The position numbers and the translations under genes were made by a program. A stretch of 64,000 nt of DNA from Cellvibrio sp. KY-GH-1 (GTDB lineage: Bacteria; Pseudomonadota; Gammaproteobacteria; Pseudomonadales; Cellvibrionaceae): assembly GCF_008806975.1 (NCBI RefSeq), contig NZ_CP031728.1, forward strand, positions 1,302,001-1,366,000. The letters are read 5' to 3'. A model generated the notes under the pieces. That model was not told the DNA's origin, ran no database searches, and was given only the letters and a program-made list of their open reading frames with translations. The number at the start of each line of letters is the position of its first letter. The first letter of the stretch is position 1. Shown one piece after another: positions 24,009-33,338 of this stretch.

Positions 24009-27000
24009 TTAAACGATCCCCCCCTTACCACCATTAAATATCTGGCTTGCGTTATCACCCAGCAATTGATCATTACCAGTAGTTCCCGTGAAGGTGTGGA
24101 ATTGATTTTTTGCAATTTCACTTTGAATACGCGCAAGGTCCCAAACCGATGTATTGTTGAAATGTATATGCTCAATCGCTTGCCTGGTTAATTCACCCGT
24201 CGCATTAAATGCGTTCAGCACAGTGATGCTGTCGTTATTATTAATACGGATGATGAGATTGTTATTGGTATCTTTGCGGAGGCTTACTTGTGTTTCATTA
24301 ATACCTTCATCGAAGTAAATATGATCACTGCCATGCCTATCATCAATTTCATCGGCGCCATCGCCAATAGCAAATTGATAATGATCATCACCTCTGTCAC
24401 CGCGTAACGTATCATCACCTCTGCCGCCAATAAGCGTGTCATTACCCTCATAGCCGATGAGCAGATCATTAAGAATAGTACCCGTCAGGGTCGAGCCTTT
24501 TACCGACTCTTGTAATATACGCTCTAAATCCCAAACATCGCCGTTGCTGAATTGAATTTTATGAATCGCTTTATTGGCAACAAGATCACCAGTGACTAGA
24601 TCAAACATGCCGTTAACGACTACAGATTGACTACCGGAAATGAGCACCAACAAATTTCCATTGGTGCGATGCAACGCGAGCTGGTCCGCAAGAATACCTT
24701 CCGTTAAGTTGATGGTATTAATACCACCTTGTTCGGTGATGTTATCCAAACCGTCGCCATTGCGGACAACATAGATATCATCACCCTGCCCTCCGCTCAG
24801 AAGGTCGTTACCCTTGCCACCGATTAAAGTAGATCCGCCGTCGTGAGCTACTAGTGAGTCATCCTCCAAGCCACCTACAATCGATGTTCCCGGCGATGCA
24901 GCCCAACGAGAAACAGGAGAGGATAGGTTACTTAGTAAAAACTCATTTAACTCGATGCCTTTCGTATTTACGCTATCTTCACCACCCAGGGCTATTTGAC
25001 TTAACCCGCCCTGCAAACCATTTACAAAAATAAGTTTCTTGCCCAAATGGCCTATTATCAAATCAGACCCGCTAGCAGTTACCTGAAGATTCTCAAAACT
25101 ACTAACACCCTTTAGGAACAAACTATTTTCACCACCGGTATCCTGAATTACTAGCGGTGCATCTAAACCAGCATCCATCGAAGAAATAGTTGCAGCCCCA
25201 TACAATTGAGAGCCCAATATATTTTTCTGTTTCGAGGCCCTCGGGGCACTGGCCTTGACGGAAGGCAGTCCGTTGTAAATAGTGGCATCAATAATATAAA
25301 CATCATTATCATCCCCACCAGCAGCAAAAAAATCTTCAAAACCGGCCACTATCGTATCAGCGCCACTGCCACCGTGAAACGTATCCACCCCCTCCGAACC
25401 AACTAGATAATCATTACCGCTTTCGCCCAATAAAAGGTCGTTGTCCGCGCCACCATAAAGGTAATCATTTCCCTCATTCCCGCTCAGGGTATCGTTACCA
25501 CTGCCTCCATATAGAAAATCGTTTGAACTTAAGACTTCCGTTCTCCCGCTGTCGCCAACCATGACGTCATTTCCAGATCCGCCAATTATCGTGTCATCAC
25601 CCGCCTCACCAAATAGTGTGTCGTCACCACTCCCGCCATCCAGCACATCATTGCCTGCTCCCGCAAACAGCGCATCGTTATCATCACCGCCATACAACTC
25701 ATCCTTGCCATGCCAGCCAACGAGTAAATCGTCACCTTCATCACCGTGTAACTGGATATAGGGCTTATTAGCCAATTTTGCCAATGTATCGCTGCCCTCC
25801 AGCGAAAGCTCGTGCATGAAAAGCGATACCTCCCAATCCCTTGATTGGCCATTCTTCGTGTATTTGCTTTGCAATATATGCGAGGCAACGCCACCCAGAT
25901 CGCCTGTTGGCATTCCAGGGTATTTATACAAGTAGCTGCTAATTCCACCGCCCAACTCAGCCGACGGTTTTAGTGGCTCTCCGTCAACAAAGTTAAATTC
26001 ATAAGACCATCCATTACCTGCGGATGAACCGCCTGAATAAGTTCCCGGTGTAATACCTGCCCAGGCCGAATAACCGTATAACGTTTTGTCGCCTTCAGTT
26101 TTTTTAATAATTTCAAAACCGGAGTCCGCATAATTAAGCAGATCCCTCCATTTGTAATCCAGCGTTACCGCTCTGCCAGCACCTTCGTCAGTCAAGTCAC
26201 TCATATAAGAACGGGAAAATTGATCTCCTCCGTCTCTATAACCACCAAACATAAAATCAAACCTCAGTGCAGTATTGGCCAGCAACATATCCTTGCCGTC
26301 TCCACCATGCCAGGAGGAGGAAGCTGAGCGGCCGGTAATAACATCGTCTCCCTCGCCACCGTCGATTAAATCTTTACCATGCTGATCGTAGGTAGGATCA
26401 CCCGCTTTCGGCGTAATGGTTCCGGAGTACTTATAAACCGAGCCGGCATCAATCCAATCGTTACCACCATCACCGTAAATACGGTCACCGCCCCAGCTAC
26501 CTTCTATATAGTCATGCCCACCTCCACCATGAAGACTCACAGGAGGCACATAAACTAACGTCTCGTAAGCCGATGCAAAATCCGCCGATAATGCATTCGC
26601 ACCACCATCACCGGAAATTGTTGGCAACGATGGCGGCGTTTCAGCATCCGCATCTTTTAATGAAACACCAAATTGCCCATCACTCCATTTATCCAGAGTG
26701 ACGCTACTACCTGCATTTGAAAGGGAATTGAGAAGAAGGGTTTTGCTTCCACCGCTATCAACCAAAACGGCTTCTACAGTATTGGCGGAATTACGATAAA
26801 TAATGCTGTCTTTAGCGGTTTGCTTTAATTCGCCAACAGCACCATTAATATCCAGGGTATTTAAACCTTCGGTGTCGATAACAGTATCGTGCCCGAAATC
26901 GCCGGTAAATTTATAGGTATCATTCCCTGCACCGCCTTTTAATACATCGTTGCCGGCACCGCCATCGAGTGTGTCGTTATCTTTACCGCCTAATAACAAA

Positions 27001-28688
27001 TCGGTGTCTGCGCCACCGAGCAGTTCATCATCGCCGGCACCGCCATCAAGAACGTCATTGCCGTTTAATCCGTTGAGCTTATCGTTTCCACCTAAACCGT
27101 AAATGCGGTCATTGCCGTTGCCGCCACGAGTTGCATTATCGTTATCCTCCATAGTTCCCAAAATAACCCAGGGAGCATAAGGTTGCGCCGAATAATTACT
27201 AGCATTAGTAGAACCGGAATAAATACGATGAGCATCGTTATCATCATTTTCGACTTTGATATAGAGGGCATCTTTACCACCAGGATCACTACTTTCCAAC
27301 TTGTCGATATCGTTTTTATTTCGATCAAGCAATAGATTCAGATAGGTCGCACTATCCTGATACCACTCTTCGGAGAAATTGGCTTTTCCCAACAAACGAT
27401 CTTCCGCGCTTAGGTTTTGGTCGGCAACCCAAGCGGTGTATAGATTCGGATTTAATTGCCCAAGTAAAACACTATTTCCTTGTAGGGCGAAGGGGGCGGC
27501 ATAATAGAGAGCAAGAAACTGACCATAGTCATTTTTGGCGGCAGTAGCATCTGCGGCCACGAAGGATACTTTTCCTTTTAAATCATTAAAAATACTGCTC
27601 TCTTTCAACGTCTTGATATGTTGGTAAAATTTTTCCCGTTGAAATACATCATCTTTTGTTCCCGGTGGAGTTATATCGATTCCACTGCCTAACAACATTT
27701 TGCGCAAGCTATCTAACATACTTTCATAAGTATCCAATGCTTTATTAGCTGACAACCGCATAAAATCATTTAGAACTCCCTCTGGATTATTGGCTTGCGA
27801 CGTATCCAACTGTGCGAATAACGTCAACAAATTCAATGCATCTACACCATTGACACTACTGTGGTTTGCACTTAAGCCATCCACCAATAAAGAATCACCA
27901 ACTTCTTGTGATATATACACTTCCTGGCCAGGGTGAATAGCGCCCAGAGTATGAATCAAATCCCCTTCAGCAACTACAGATGTGATATCTCCGCCTTGTA
28001 GGGTAAAGCCCAAATCATTTAATACAGTATCACCCCATGGAAATAAACCCGGAGCGTTTAAGGTCACAATACTGCCGGCATTCTGTGGAAACAATCGACC
28101 AAATAAATATGCTAAATGACCTCCCAAACTATGACCGGTAACATCCACAACTTCATTAGCACCTACCAACCCGAGCCCAACATCCTCATTTACGATGGAT
28201 TTAAATGATTGAATAGCAAAGTGACGAGACAAAACATCTAATCCATCATCACCCGCCGTCATTAAATCGTAAAGTGTCTCAATTTCGGTATCTTTGTATA
28301 AGCTTTTTTGACCAGAGTCAGATGTCAGCCGCTTCCAGTAACGATAGAGATCTGCGGCCTGTTTGGCGGCATACCCCTGACCACCAATATCACCTATATC
28401 AGCAGAGGCAAGGTCATTAAACACATCCGCTGGAATTTCAGTTCCGCGAATAGCTAGGACTTTTTTGCCGGATGTACTGGAAAATAATGTAGCGGAAAAA
28501 CCGGTATTGGTATTTTCTTGTTGATGCAAAAAGCCAAAGTTGCCAACAAAACCCTTTGCCTCTGTTTCTGCAAAACCTGCACCGCCTCCAGTTAATGAAC
28601 CTTGTAATGATCCAGTTCTCATATCTGCATAAGCTGCTTTAGATGTACTTATCAACTTAGCCAATAATTCAATTAATGTAACTGCCAT
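24009..28688 (-). CDS. RTX protein with N-terminal lipase domain (upstream half of broken giant gene)
   Basis: A 1559-residue frame with good GGGAGA before the ATG. The first 400 residues are an alpha/beta-hydrolase of the class-3-lipase type with the nucleophile motif GHSLGG at 185-190 (Ser187) and an oxyanion-strand AIRGTE near 80. RTX nonapeptide blocks (DGGAGDDELLGG and similar) start near residue 525 and alternate with calcium-binding-related domains. The segment encoded by 26243-27083 is nearly identical to segments of two other RTX genes downstream of the exporter. It should be a type I secreted, calcium-binding lipase. The frame ends after the homopolymer frameshift. Confidence 0.85.
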   Translation of the reverse strand: MAVTLIELLAKLISTSKAAYADMRTGSLQGSLTGGGAGFAETEAKGFVGNFGFLHQQENTNTGFSATLFSSTSGKKVLAIRGTEIPADVFNDLASADIGDIGGQGYAAKQAADLYRYWKRLTSDSGQKSLYKDTEIETLYDLMTAGDDGLDVLSRHFAIQSFKSIVNEDVGLGLVGANEVVDVTGHSLGGHLAYLFGRLFPQNAGSIVTLNAPGLFPWGDTVLNDLGFTLQGGDITSVVAEGDLIHTLGAIHPGQEVYISQEVGDSLLVDGLSANHSSVNGVDALNLLTLFAQLDTSQANNPEGVLNDFMRLSANKALDTYESMLDSLRKMLLGSGIDITPPGTKDDVFQREKFYQHIKTLKESSIFNDLKGKVSFVAADATAAKNDYGQFLALYYAAPFALQGNSVLLGQLNPNLYTAWVADQNLSAEDRLLGKANFSEEWYQDSATYLNLLLDRNKNDIDKLESSDPGGKDALYIKVENDDNDAHRIYSGSTNASNYSAQPYAPWVILGTMEDNDNATRGGNGNDRIYGLGGNDKLNGLNGNDVLDGGAGDDELLGGADTDLLLGGKDNDTLDGGAGNDVLKGGAGNDTYKFTGDFGHDTVIDTEGLNTLDINGAVGELKQTAKDSIIYRNSANTVEAVLVDSGGSKTLLLNSLSNAGSSVTLDKWSDGQFGVSLKDADAETPPSLPTISGDGGANALSADFASAYETLVYVPPVSLHGGGGHDYIEGSWGGDRIYGDGGNDWIDAGSVYKYSGTITPKAGDPTYDQHGKDLIDGGEGDDVITGRSASSSWHGGDGKDMLLANTALRFDFMFGGYRDGGDQFSRSYMSDLTDEGAGRAVTLDYKWRDLLNYADSGFEIIKKTEGDKTLYGYSAWAGITPGTYSGGSSAGNGWSYEFNFVDGEPLKPSAELGGGISSYLYKYPGMPTGDLGGVASHILQSKYTKNGQSRDWEVSLFMHELSLEGSDTLAKLANKPYIQLHGDEGDDLLVGWHGKDELYGGDDNDALFAGAGNDVLDGGSGDDTLFGEAGDDTIIGGSGNDVMVGDSGRTEVLSSNDFLYGGSGNDTLSGNEGNDYLYGGADNDLLLGESGNDYLVGSEGVDTFHGGSGADTIVAGFEDFFAAGGDDNDVYIIDATIYNGLPSVKASAPRASKQKNILGSQLYGAATISSMDAGLDAPLVIQDTGGENSLFLKGVSSFENLQVTASGSDLIIGHLGKKLIFVNGLQGGLSQIALGGEDSVNTKGIELNEFLLSNLSSPVSRWAASPGTSIVGGLEDDSLVAHDGGSTLIGGKGNDLLSGGQGDDIYVVRNGDGLDNITEQGGINTINLTEGILADQLALHRTNGNLLVLISGSQSVVVNGMFDLVTGDLVANKAIHKIQFSNGDVWDLERILQESVKGSTLTGTILNDLLIGYEGNDTLIGGRGDDTLRGDRGDDHYQFAIGDGADEIDDRHGSDHIYFDEGINETQVSLRKDTNNNLIIRINNNDSITVLNAFNATGELTRQAIEHIHFNNTSVWDLARIQSEIAKNQFHTFTGTTGNDQLLGDNASQIFNGGKGGIV
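26243..27083 (-). repeat. shared 841-bp RTX module, copy 1
   Basis: This segment aligns without gaps to 29546-30386 and 33380-34220. It encodes the nonapeptides from LNGLNGNDVL through DTDLLLGGKDNDTLDGG, the non-RTX spacer AVGELKQTAKDSIIYRNS and the block ending LRFDFMFG. Copies 1 and 3 are almost identical. In this gene the reading continues past the module for another 750 residues. Confidence 0.9.
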
Positions 28689-28718
28689 ATCAAATATCTC
28701 CCTTAGTTAATAATTAAG

Positions 28719-29300
28719 TTAATTTTGAAACGCTGAATCTATTTCTTTGAAAAGTGGGTCTTTATAACGATAATCCTTGCTAAAGTTATTAAAACATCCA
28801 ATGTGGGATGGGGCATCCAGTAGAGTTTTTCTTCTGTCAAATCTAGAGTAATAAAAAATGCTATACCTGACTGATACCGAATTTTTACTAAAATTGAAAA
28901 TTTCGTACCCCGTTTTTGACAATCTTAACTCTCCAAAAACGTTTGAATTTATATTTTTCCACTGGTAATTTGGCTCTACAGATAGATCAGCAGGCTTTTT
29001 ATCAAATGAAACGTCAACCTGAAAATTCCCACCTAAATATTTGATATCATAAAAATTACCATCTTCATCTTTGTACCTCACAAAACCTATATTTTCTAAC
29101 AGAGCCGCTGAGTGAGCTTCTTCTTTATTCTTAGCCAACAACCCCACACCTTTTTTGATAGGGTCAAAAACTTTTAACCCACCCTCTTTTTCACAATACA
29201 GCTTAAATCGGTAATACCCCTTGATGTTGTCAAAGAAATACAAGCCGATTAGCAAAGGAATAATAGAAATAATTGCAATGAATTTAAGAAATGGATTCAT
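28719..29300 (-). CDS. small membrane-anchored companion protein
   Basis: A 193-aa protein with one N-terminal membrane helix (FIAIISIIPLLIGLYFF) followed by a periplasmic-looking domain beginning FDNIKGYYRFKLYCEKEGGLKVF. The same N-terminal signature (FADDIIGGFQFRSLCKK) occurs in the broken gene at 32606-33111, so the two are members of one family. Each is encoded next to an RTX gene, directly upstream of a lipase-type RTX gene here. By analogy with other effector loci an immunity or export-companion role is possible; nothing in the sequence proves it. Confidence 0.7.
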   Translation of the reverse strand: MNPFLKFIAIISIIPLLIGLYFFDNIKGYYRFKLYCEKEGGLKVFDPIKKGVGLLAKNKEEAHSAALLENIGFVRYKDEDGNFYDIKYLGGNFQVDVSFDKKPADLSVEPNYQWKNINSNVFGELRLSKTGYEIFNFSKNSVSVRYSIFYYSRFDRRKTLLDAPSHIGCFNNFSKDYRYKDPLFKEIDSAFQN

Positions 29301-29362
29301 GGATTTTCCTTACTGAGGGAAAGGATCGAATAAAAAATTCAGTGATAAATGCAGGTTTACAA

Positions 29363-29434
29363 TTAGACTTCAATGTTAACTCCATTTGCACATCCATTGT
29401 TTAGATAACCAGTTGGGGAAACCGCATCGTCCAT
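29363..29434 (-). CDS. 23-aa peptide frame with VSPTG/GCANG motif
   Basis: A short frame encoding MDDAVSPTGYLNNGCANGV plus three residues. The same motif occurs at 33211-33268 (MDDSVSPTGFINN, then GCANGVN) and, diverged, at about 38991-39060 (KAVSPTGFFDNGCGKGVD). All three lie just after the 3' end of an RTX gene or its remnant. Selection on the peptide is suggested by conservation in frame, but it could also be a relic of a longer RTX tail. Confidence 0.4.
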   Translation of the reverse strand: MDDAVSPTGYLNNGCANGVNIEV

Positions 29435-29504
29435 TACCCTGTGCTTCAGGTGGGGATATATACATCGCCGATCATATCAATTGACATGATTTTGTATACA
29501 GCAT

Positions 29505-30817
29505 TTAAACGCCACTCAAATAATTACCTACGCGCTTTTGATAAACACCAAACATAAAATCAAAACGCAGCGCAGTATTGGCCAGCAACATATCCTTGCC
29601 ATCTCCACCATGCCAGGTGGAGGAAGCTGAGCGCCCGGTAATAACATCATCACCCTCGCCACCTTCGATTAAATCTTTACCATGTTGATCGTAGGTGGGA
29701 TCACCCGCTTTCGGCGTAATGGTTCCGGAGTACTTATAAACCGAGCCGGCATCAATCCAATCGTTACCGCCATCACCGTAAATACGGTCGCCACCCCAGC
29801 TACCTTCTATATAGTCATGCCCGCCTCCACCATGAAGACTCACAGGAGGCACATAAACTAACGTCTCGTAAGCCGATGCAAAATCCGCCGATAATGCATT
29901 CGCACCACCATCACCGGAAATTGTTGGCAACGATGGCGGCGTTTCAGCATCCGCATCTTTTAATGAAACACCAAATTGCCCATCACTCCAGTTATCAAGA
30001 GTGATGCTACTGCCTGGGTTTGAAAGAGAATTAAGAAGAAGGGTTTTGCTTCCACCGCTATCAACCAAAACGCCTTCTACAGTATTGGCGGAATTGCGAT
30101 AAATAATGCTGTCTTTGGCGGTTTGTTTTAATTCGCCAACAGCACCATTAATATCCATGGTATTTAAACCTTCGGTGTCGACAACAGTATCGTGCCCGAA
30201 ATCGCCGGTAAATTTATAGCTATCATTCCCTGCACCGCCCTTTAATACATCGTTGCCGGCACCGCCATCGAGTGTGTCGTTATCTTTACCGCCTAATAAC
30301 AAATCGGTGTCTGCGCCACCGAGGAGTTCGTCATCGCCTGCGCCACCATGAAGAACATCATGACCACTTAATCCGTTGAGTTTGTCTTTGCCATCCATGC
30401 CGTAAAGTCGATCGTTGTATGCACCACCCGTTAAATCATTGGCAGCCTCATTACCAAAACGAACTAACCGAACCTCATCAGAAGCACTAGATTCAGAAAT
30501 TAGAGGCGCACCACCAATAGTGGAATCGTAATAATGAATGGTGCTGCCTGTGTGATTACTACTGGTATCAATCTCGGTATCAGTGGCATTGATTGTATTT
30601 AATGCTACAAGCATGGCTACTCTGTCTTGATACCATGAGTCAGAGAAATTCGCTTTTCCTTTGCTTTTTTCTTCCACTGTTAATGCCGTATCTGCTGCCC
30701 ATAAGGTATGGAGATCAGGATTGATGGTTTTCAGTAATGATTCACTGCCGATAATGGCAAAAGGGGTTAAATAATATAGTGAAAGGAAATGGCTATAATC
30801 CTGTTGCGGATTCGTAT
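29505..30817 (-). pseudogene. lipase-type RTX gene, 3' part after IS3 insertion
   Basis: The surviving C-terminal part of a second lipase-type RTX protein. It begins at the end of the IS3-family copy; an apparent ATG at 30854 lies inside the element. Residues such as DYSHFLSLYYLTPFAIIGSESLL and KGKANFSDSWYQDR align with residues about 387-450 of the RTX lipase at 24009-28688. It then carries the shared RTX module and stops 13 residues later (VYQKRVGNYLSGV). Compared with the intact paralogue about 195 residues, including most of the hydrolase domain after GHS, are missing at the insertion. Confidence 0.85.
29546..30386 (-). repeat. shared 841-bp RTX module, copy 2
   Basis: Ungapped homologue of 26243-27083 and 33380-34220 with more substitutions than the other pair (for example GSSITLDNW for GSSVTLDKW). 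The gene ends shortly after the module. Confidence 0.9.
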
Positions 30818-30847
30818 TGATCCCTACCGCCAACTTCGGACAGTTAA

Positions 30848-31699
30848 CTAACATACATTTTTTGCCTCAAAGCGCTCGGGGCTAACAAAGCCAATAGCGC
30901 TGTGACGGCGGTAGCGATTGTAATCCACTTCGATATATTCAAAAATAGACTCGCGCGTGTGCTTTCCATCTAGCAATGGCTCGCCGTGAACCAGCTCAAC
31001 CTTAAGTGAATGAAAGAAGCTTTCCGCACACGCATTGTCCCAGCAATCACCCTTGCGACTCATACTCTGTATTAGCGAATATTTTTCCAGTAAATCCCTA
31101 AACGCATGCGATACATATTGGCTGCCACGGTCACTGTGAACAATAACGCTTTTTGGGAATTTTCGTCGCCACAACGCCATCATCAATGAATCACAAACCA
31201 ATTGCGCATCAATATGTTTGCTCATCGACCAACCAACAACTTTTCGAGAATATAAATCAATCATCACGGCCAGATACAACCAACCTTCTGTAGTTTGAAT
31301 ATAAGTAATATCGGTCACCCATTTTTCATTAGGTTGTTGCGCAGAAAAATCTCTAGCCAACAGGTTGGGCGCAACAGGTAGTGTATGATTGCTGTCCGTA
31401 GTCACCTTGAACAGCTTGGCCGCTTTTGCAATTAACCCCTGCCGTTTCAGGCTTTTCCGAATGGTTTTTATGTCGAGCGGATTATCTTGCTCCGCCAAAT
31501 CATAAAAAATCCGATCCGCGCCATACCGGCCTTTTCCAGCCTCAAATGCTGCCTTTACCAACGCATCAATCGCTTCTCTTTGCTGCATGCGCCAACTAAC
31601 CATTTCACGATTATCAAGCCAGCTGTAATACCCACTTCGCGAAACCAACAGAACGCGCGCCATCATCGCGATTGAATATAGCGCGCTATTTGTCAGCAT
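30848..31699 (-). CDS. IS3-family transposase OrfB (DDE integrase), copy A
   Basis: A 283-aa rve-type integrase domain preceded by an HTH_21-like region (YYSWLDNREMVSWRMQQREAIDAL). The catalytic residues are the Asp in WVTDITYIQT, the Asp in IVHSDRGSQY and the Glu in NACAESFFHSLK. It is normally made as an OrfAB fusion by -1 frameshifting at the A6G slippery run whose complement is at 31747-31753. Confidence 0.95.
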   Translation of the reverse strand: MLTNSALYSIAMMARVLLVSRSGYYSWLDNREMVSWRMQQREAIDALVKAAFEAGKGRYGADRIFYDLAEQDNPLDIKTIRKSLKRQGLIAKAAKLFKVTTDSNHTLPVAPNLLARDFSAQQPNEKWVTDITYIQTTEGWLYLAVMIDLYSRKVVGWSMSKHIDAQLVCDSLMMALWRRKFPKSVIVHSDRGSQYVSHAFRDLLEKYSLIQSMSRKGDCWDNACAESFFHSLKVELVHGEPLLDGKHTRESIFEYIEVDYNRYRRHSAIGFVSPERFEAKNVC

Positions 31700-31713
31700 A
31701 AATTCGTAGCGTT

Positions 31714-32007
31714 TTATTTTTGATGCTTCGCGAAGTAGGTAGCCGCCTTTTTTAGGATTTCAAGCTCCTCTGCTTGCTCGGCGAGCTGACGCTTGAGGCG
31801 TGCATTTTCAGCGGCGAGGAGCGATTCTCTTTCAACATCAGTACGGCTATTGTTGAGTGCGCTACGCCAACTGTAAATTTGACTGGCATATATGCCCAGT
31901 TTTTCGGCGGCTTCCGCTACGCTCAATCGTTCGGCCAGTTTAATGGCCTCACTTTTGAACTCGGCTGTATACTTCTTATTCTCTTTTGGGGTTGGTTTCT
32001 TGCTCAT
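31714..32007 (-). CDS. IS3-family transposase OrfA, copy A
   Basis: A 97-aa HTH protein (YTAEFKSEAIKLAERLSVAEAAEKLGI, then IYSWRSAL) with a C-terminal leucine zipper (ENARLKRQLAEQAEELEILKKA), the usual OrfA layout that binds the inverted repeats and dimerises. It overlaps functionally with OrfB through the A_AAA_AAG frameshift site. Confidence 0.95.
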   Translation of the reverse strand: MSKKPTPKENKKYTAEFKSEAIKLAERLSVAEAAEKLGIYASQIYSWRSALNNSRTDVERESLLAAENARLKRQLAEQAEELEILKKAATYFAKHQK

Positions 32008-32069
32008 GGATCACCTCTGGAGTAAGTTTACTCAGTTTCTAAGGTGTCCGATATTCGCGGAGGGGATCA

Positions 32070-32602
32070 CTATGGCCATTTACCGTCACTGTTTCACCTG
32101 GGCTAACCAGCCCCTCACCTGGAACAGGTGCTGCTGGCCGGAAAATAGTAATAAACGTGGCAGGGTTAATTTCAATATAAGGAACATCAGGAATAACGGC
32201 GGCTATTTGCGGCGCTTGCTGCCCAACCGGGGTCGATATTTTTAACCACCAATTTACCATATCAATAACTTGCCTAGCAGGAGCACCATTCCCCAAGGTC
32301 AAATCTACGTCTGTTAAAAAATCTCCTGCACCTACGGTTCCTTGCATAGAGACATATTTCTTACCTGTATCAATATTTTCCCATACAGTTGCATCAAAAC
32401 CAGAACCAAAAGCATCATCTGTTTCAATGTGGGTGACAATTTTAAAGTTATCTCCTATATAGCTGGCAAGTTCTGGAGTCATTCGATTTTTTAACAAATC
32501 TGCCAGTTTTGATCCAGTAAAATCCTTATAAGTAGCATCACCCAAAGCATAGGTAGCATCAGTTAACAAAGCATTTATAAAAGCATCATTAATTGCATTC
32601 AT
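32070..32602 (-). pseudogene. lipase-type RTX gene, 5' part before IS3 insertion
   Basis: The N-terminal 177 or so residues of the second lipase-type RTX gene (MNAINDAFINALLTDATYAL ...). The frame reaches TVTVNGHS, the start of the nucleophile elbow GHSLGG, and runs into the insertion sequence, ending a few codons later. Homology to residues up to 187 of the intact paralogue plus the C-terminal remainder at 29505-30817 shows these are parts of one gene. Confidence 0.85.
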
Positions 32603-32605
32603 AAT

Positions 32606-33111
32606 TTATTCCTCATCCTTAATATGGATATCGCGATTTTTGAAATCGAAATCAAAACCATCTTTTGCCAAACAACTTCCATTAAATGTATAAGGTGGAC
32701 TTCCTTCAGGAAAACCAATTAATCGGCTCAACCACCCACCCGTTGCTTCATAACTCCTCCAACTAATAACTATTTCATCTGTAACAGCATCTTTGTAGGA
32801 CCAATTTCTCTCTAAAATAGGAATAATGTACATATTTAGATATTGATCTTTAACCCTTTGATAAACTACCGTTTTCCCTCTTATATTTTTTTCATCAACA
32901 GTTAATACTGCATTTTTTTGCATAACGATCTAAACTGAAACCCGCCAATAATGTCATCTGCAAAAGGAGCAATAAAAAACAAAAAAAGCAAAAATCCTAT
33001 GCCAAAATTCTTTGTTATTGGGCTAGCTATTTTTTTCATTAAAAACTTTGAAAGCTGATAGCAAATAAAACCCCATAACGTTATTAATGCCAATAAAGCC
33101 AGACCAGCCAT
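32606..33111 (-). pseudogene. frameshifted small membrane companion gene
   Basis: Two overlapping frames (32902-33111 with two membrane helices; 32606-32923 soluble) that join into one protein if the A7 run on the coding strand (T7 at 32913-32919) had one more base: FADDIIGGFQFRSLCKK then NAVLTVDEKNIRGKTV. The joined protein shares the F-[DN]-x-I-x-G-x3-F-x2-x-C-x-K signature with the gene at 28719-29300. It lies 4 nt upstream of the interrupted lipase-type RTX gene. Either decay, phase variation or a sequencing error. Confidence 0.7.
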
Positions 33112-33115
33112 GTAA

Positions 33116-33268
33116 TCACTCCAAATAAAATAGCGGACGACAATATCCCATAAAAAAATAATGTCTTAATAGGAAATTAGAGGAAAGGGATTTTTCATTT
33201 TGCTCATTAACTCCATTTGCACATCCAGTGTTATTGATAAAACCAGTTGGGGAAACTGAATCATCCAT
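33116..33268 (-). CDS. small frame with VSPTG/GCANG motif
   Basis: A frame of 50 codons from ATG 33268 (AAGG upstream) beginning MDDSVSPTGFINNTGCANG; it stays open upstream to 33349, inside the last codons of the next RTX gene. The motif is the second copy of that at 29363-29434. The C-terminal half (SSNFLLRHYFFMGYCRPLFYLE) is unlike the other copies and may be untranslated spacer read by chance. Confidence 0.4.
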   Translation of the reverse strand: MDDSVSPTGFINNTGCANGVNEQNEKSLSSNFLLRHYFFMGYCRPLFYLE

Positions 33269-33338
33269 TGCCTTGTTAATTTGGTGGGTATATATCCAGT
33301 TTGGATAATACCAATTAGTACCATTTTGTAAATTAGCT

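Larger units (their letters stand above)
30818..32069 (-). mobile_element. IS3-family insertion sequence, copy A
   Basis: A 1252-bp element, identical in its proteins to copy B at 36256-37507 but in opposite orientation. The ends are imperfect inverted repeats starting TGATCCC (TGATCCCCTCCGCG and TGATCCCTACCGCC), with 20 matches over the first 25 positions. Flanks are tat and cta, so no target duplication is visible; together with the 195 residues missing from the interrupted gene this points to a deletion adjacent to the element. Confidence 0.93.

Noticed and set aside
24018..24024. Programmed ribosomal frameshifting at the G7 run of the giant RTX gene
   Set aside because: A frameshift alone would run into the TAA at 23893-23895 before the second half, so recoding cannot produce the full protein; mutation is simpler.
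20000..27100. Dense short repeats that could suggest a CRISPR or satellite array
   Set aside because: They are 27-bp-period coding repeats (GGxGxDxxx nonapeptides) with codon-level divergence, not identical repeats with unique spacers.
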